The notes beneath the pieces are model-generated. The model made no database searches. It worked only from the letters and a program-made list of their open reading frames with translations, and was not told where the DNA came from. Below, piece after piece: positions 61,192 through 64,000 of a stretch of 64,000 nt of DNA. Both the position numbers and the translations under genes were made by a program. Position 1 is the stretch's first letter, and every line of letters starts with the position of its first letter. The stretch is from SABI01 sp963676605 (GTDB lineage: Bacteria; Spirochaetota; Spirochaetia; Sphaerochaetales; Sphaerochaetaceae), in contig CAXXSP010000060.1 of NCBI GenBank assembly GCA_963676605.2, forward strand, positions 84,813 through 148,812, read 5' to 3'.

Positions 61192-61989
61192 TCAGATTTT
61201 TCTGGTCTGGACGACCTCGATACCCAGTTTCTGAAAATCCATCACGTAGTCGGGATCGGGAAACTCATCGGTGATGAGGGTGTCGATTCTCTCGACCGGA
61301 GACGTCACATAGTCACTCACCGCTCCGATCTTCCTGTGGTCGGCGATGACGATGACATCGCCTCTGGTTCGGTCTATCATAATACGTGAGGTCTCGGCTG
61401 CATACAGCATAGGAGTGGTGAGACCGTAGTGGCAGCTGATCCCGTGCACGCCGAGAATAGCCTTGTTCGCATTCACTTTCTGAAGAATATCATTGGCAAA
61501 ACTGCCGTAGAACGCGTTCGACTGCTGGTGGTAGAGACCGCCTGCAAGAATCAGCTCTATATCGGGATTCACGACCTGAGAGAGAGATCCTGCATTCGTA
61601 GTGACGATTTTCACATGTTTTGCGTCGATATACCGGAACACATGGAAGGTGGTGGAACCACCGTTGATGAAGACGGTATCACCATCGTGAATGAGACTTG
61701 CAGCATACCGCGCGATAGCATCCTTGTTCTCTCGTTCGACATCCGAGCGGAGCGAGTAGTTGGTCTCTTTGTAGATACGGTGAATCGAAACCGCACCGCC
61801 GTGGGTGCGTTCAACAAGGTTTCTCTTCTCCAGATATGCCAGGTCCCGTCGGATCGTTATATCCGATACCCCGAGCGACTCGCTCAGCTCGGGTACCCGG
61901 GCATACCCGTCCCGCTGTATCCTCTCATAGATGGAGGTATGACGGTCGCTTAGTGATTCCAGTTCTCCCTGCAGGTTCTTATGTTCCAT
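61192..61989 (-). CDS. DeoR/GlpR-family transcriptional repressor
   Basis: The start MEHKNLQGELESLSDRHTSI at 61989 is preferred; a TTG at 62049 would add an unusual N-terminus. The 265-residue protein has a DeoR winged helix (VPELSESLGVSDITIRRDLA, ERTHGGAV) and the sugar-phosphate-sensing domain (GDTVFINGGSTTFHVFRYI, TTNAG, DELILAGG-like IELILAGGLY, VIADHRKIG). Such regulators respond to phosphorylated sugars. It sits between the TRAP operon and a divergent DHH/GHMP operon, and a shared palindrome occurs at both promoters. No ribosome-binding site is seen; TTGATA-N17-TATACT ends six bases before the ATG, suggesting a leaderless mRNA. Confidence 0.9.
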   Translation of the reverse strand: MEHKNLQGELESLSDRHTSIYERIQRDGYARVPELSESLGVSDITIRRDLAYLEKRNLVERTHGGAVSIHRIYKETNYSLRSDVERENKDAIARYAASLIHDGDTVFINGGSTTFHVFRYIDAKHVKIVTTNAGSLSQVVNPDIELILAGGLYHQQSNAFYGSFANDILQKVNANKAILGVHGISCHYGLTTPMLYAAETSRIMIDRTRGDVIVIADHRKIGAVSDYVTSPVERIDTLITDEFPDPDYVMDFQKLGIEVVQTRKI

Positions 61990-62039
61990 GGCGACAGTAT
62001 ACGTGCCCAGAGAAACCTTATCAACTAGGAATTTTATGC

Positions 62040-62085
62040 TTGCAAACAATCTTCACAGATTGATATAATGATCGAAAACGATCAT
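62040..62085 (+). promoter_or_regulatory. DHH-GHMP operon promoter with DeoR-type operator
   Basis: TTGCAA (62040-62045), 18 bp, TATAAT (62064-62069). The palindrome ATGATCG-AAAA-CGATCAT (62068-62085) overlaps -10 and the start site and repeats the TRAP operator. It also lies upstream of deoR itself. Confidence 0.65.
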
Positions 62086-62109
62086 ATCAGTACGGAAGGC
62101 GGGCCCTAC

Positions 62110-63350
62110 ATGCAAAAAGCATTACGAAAGCGGATGGAACAGGCTATCGACTCACTGTCCCAGGCTCCCGGCAGGAATATCACCCTCATCCACCATAACG
62201 ATACCGATGGACTCTCAAGCGGGACGATACTCATGAAGACCTTCGAGACTGCAGGGTATCAGGTAGACAGATTCTCTCTTGAAAAACCCTACCCGGAAGT
62301 ACTCGAACAGGTATTTATAAAATCAGGCTCCATCATCGTCTTTGCCGACTTCGCAGGAAGGATCGCACCCCTGATCTCCCGACTGAACGGGAAACGGAAC
62401 CTGGTCATCATACTCGACCACCATCCGGCTCTCGATGTTCCGAACGATGATACCGTCTTCAATCTCGACCCGGAGTTGTTCGGCATCAAGGGTGACCGTG
62501 ATATCTCGGCCAGTGCAACCTGCTTCCTGTTCAGCGACCTGCTGGTAACACGCTACGGACTCAAGGATATACAGCCGCTCGTGCACCTGGGGGTACTCGG
62601 TGCTATCGGAGATGGATTTCTTGTTGACGGAAAGCTCTCAGGAGTGAACCGTGAACTGCTCCTGAGAGCCAGTGAAGAACAGCTCATAGAGATTCATCAG
62701 GAACAGAGGGGAGAGACCTACCGTATCAGGCTGGGAGAAGATCTCTACCCGACCGAAATGATCTGTGAAGCACTTGATACCGTTGGAGGTGTCGGCTACT
62801 ACAGTGACGGTACGAAGAAGGGAATCGAGATCTGCCTGACGGGAGTTCAGGAGGGGATGGCTGAGTATGTTCAGGAGATGATCAGCCTGAAGGACTCCAT
62901 CTTCAACAAGGAAAAAGAAAGACTGAAGGAAGCTATCAACATAACTGAGCATATCCAGTGGTTTGATGTCGGCTCGAGGTTCTACCCCATGGGGATCAAG
63001 ATGATCGGGGTATTCTGTACCCTGATCAAGGAAGAGCCCTTCCTCGACCAGAGCAAGTATCTTGCCGTTTTCAGAGGATTCCTGAGACTATCGGAGGTTT
63101 CGAATCAATCAGATTCAATGCGACCAAGATCTCGATGCGTGCCTCGGATTATCTGACGCGGAAAATCCGAGATAAGGAAATCCCCGGACTTGATACCTTC
63201 CTCCCGCTGGCAACTGAACACCTCGGAGGGTTTTCAGATGCCTGTCACAGCATCTCGGCCGCTACCGTGATCAAGCCCGGACAGGAAACCTCGCTTATTC
63301 AGGAAATGGAAGCTATACTCACCAAAGGAGAGATTCATGAACACAGGTAA
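62110..63350 (+). CDS. DHH-family phosphoesterase, frameshifted near the C-terminus
   Basis: The protein shows the DHH core: LIHHNDTDGLSSG (motif I), VFADFAG (II), ILDHHPAL (III, the DHH-type HH) and GAIGDG (IV), so it should be a Mn-dependent phosphoesterase acting on nucleotides or phosphorylated metabolites. At about 63081-63083 the frame changes: AVFRG is followed in the next frame by IPETIGGFESIRFNATKISM and RASDYLTRKI, ending at 63350. One extra G in the GG there restores a 413-residue protein. An ATG at 62068 lies within the operator; 62110 follows AAGG and is preferred. The stop overlaps the GHMP kinase start, so the genes form an operon. Confidence 0.8.
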
Positions 63351-64000
63351 AGGATTCGGAAAGACCATACTTATCGGAGATCAGTTCGTACTGTGGGAGA
63401 TCCCGCAATACTTGCGGCTATTCCCTTTGAGACGGAATGTACCGTCGAACGGTTGGAGGAAGGGTCCGGCTGGACCCTGATAGACAACCGGATAGAGGTT
63501 CCCGGCTACAAAAAGGCCAAGGAACAGGACTGCAACGTCAGTTTCAACAGGATGATAGAGGTGATGGGAATCGACACACAGGTCAATCCCATCCGCATAA
63601 CCGTAGGCGGATCCCTTCTTGCCGGCAGCGGAGTCGGAGCCAGTGCAGCCATCTGTGTATCCTTCGCACGTGCCTGCAACAAGGAATTCAATCTCGGCAT
63701 GAACATCATCGACATCAACCATGTAGCCTGGGAGGGCGAATTCGGCTACCATGGCCTGCCGAGCGGACTCGATAACACCGTCTCCACCTATGGAGGCGTC
63801 ATCAAGTACAGAATACAGGATGAAGTGAAACAGTTTGAACGGATCTCTCTTTCACAGCCGATAGAGATCGTTCTCGGTAACAGCGGAGTAACAGCCAATA
63901 CCGCCTCACTGAAGGGCTTTCTCGAAGAGCAACAGCTCTCTGACCCTGAACTCTTTGACTCACGACTCAGCCTCATCAGACATCAGGTGGAAGAGCTGGG
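63337..64000 (+). CDS. GHMP kinase, mevalonate-kinase-like (frameshifted, 3' end outside window)
   Basis: The start at 63337 (AAAGGAG upstream) encodes MNTGKGFGKTILIGDQFVLW, the first strand of a GHMP kinase, but then leaves the frame. One extra G in the GGG at 63394-63396 restores FVLWGDPAILAAIPFETECT. The restored frame continues to the window edge with the ATP-binding motif LAGSGVGASAAICV and FGYHGLPSGLDNTVSTYGG, which fits mevalonate kinases. Galactokinase-like or sugar-kinase substrates remain possible. It is co-transcribed with the DHH phosphoesterase gene under probable DeoR control. Confidence 0.8.

Overview
The window looks like chromosomal DNA from a free-living, sugar-fermenting spirochaete of the Sphaerochaeta/Sediminispirochaeta kind. 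This is an inference from gene content: many RbsABC-like and PnrA/BMP-like sugar or nucleoside importers, signal peptides ending in Gly/Ser/Glu-rich stretches such as FASGAKE, GntR regulators with LacI-like sensor domains, a split transketolase and a mevalonate-kinase-like GHMP kinase. The base composition appears close to half GC. No rRNA, tRNA, CRISPR array, insertion sequence or phage structural gene was seen.

Layout. 0-11 kb is accessory: the 3' end of a DUF3427 helicase gene, a frameshifted DUF6933/pRiA4b-ORF3 gene, an AAA ATPase + subtilase pair matching the IetAS anti-phage system, an orphan AAA15 ATPase, a lipoprotein alkaline phosphatase, an orphan HipB-like repressor and a DUF234-type ATPase with palindromic operators. 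10.7-18.6 kb is a sugar/polyol operon on the minus strand (RbsABC-type importer, Zn-alcohol dehydrogenase, SDR, GutQ-like SIS protein, xylulokinase) with a divergent GntR regulator. 19.9-30.8 kb is a second, paralogous module (split transketolase, importer, two PfkB kinases, two class II aldolases, divergent GntR regulator). The promoters of both modules share a GTAAAA-rich element directly upstream of TTGACA.

30.8-38.8 kb is accessory again: a lone sce7726 protein, a 93-bp relic of a DUF234 ATPase gene, and a complete type I Wadjet system (jetABCD). 39-47 kb holds the most unusual unit: a histidine kinase whose N-terminus is an ABC-transporter ATPase domain, co-transcribed with an NtrC-type sigma-54 activator and divergent from a four-gene BMP-family importer. 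The divergent region has a good -24/-12 promoter and TGTCCT/AGGACA palindromes. 47-55 kb contains an AlbA_2/RecG-like protein overlapping a PHP-SMC (TrlF-type) ATPase, a decayed ORF, two small P-loop proteins and a second DUF234 ATPase. The right end (55-64 kb) has glycogen phosphorylase, a TRAP transporter, a DeoR regulator, a DHH phosphoesterase and a GHMP kinase cut by the window edge.

Two DeoR-type palindromes link the TRAP operon with the DHH/GHMP operon. Four genes each need one extra G to restore their frame, three of them between 60.9 and 63.4 kb. This must be resolved (assembly error or real decay) before function is inferred for that end.
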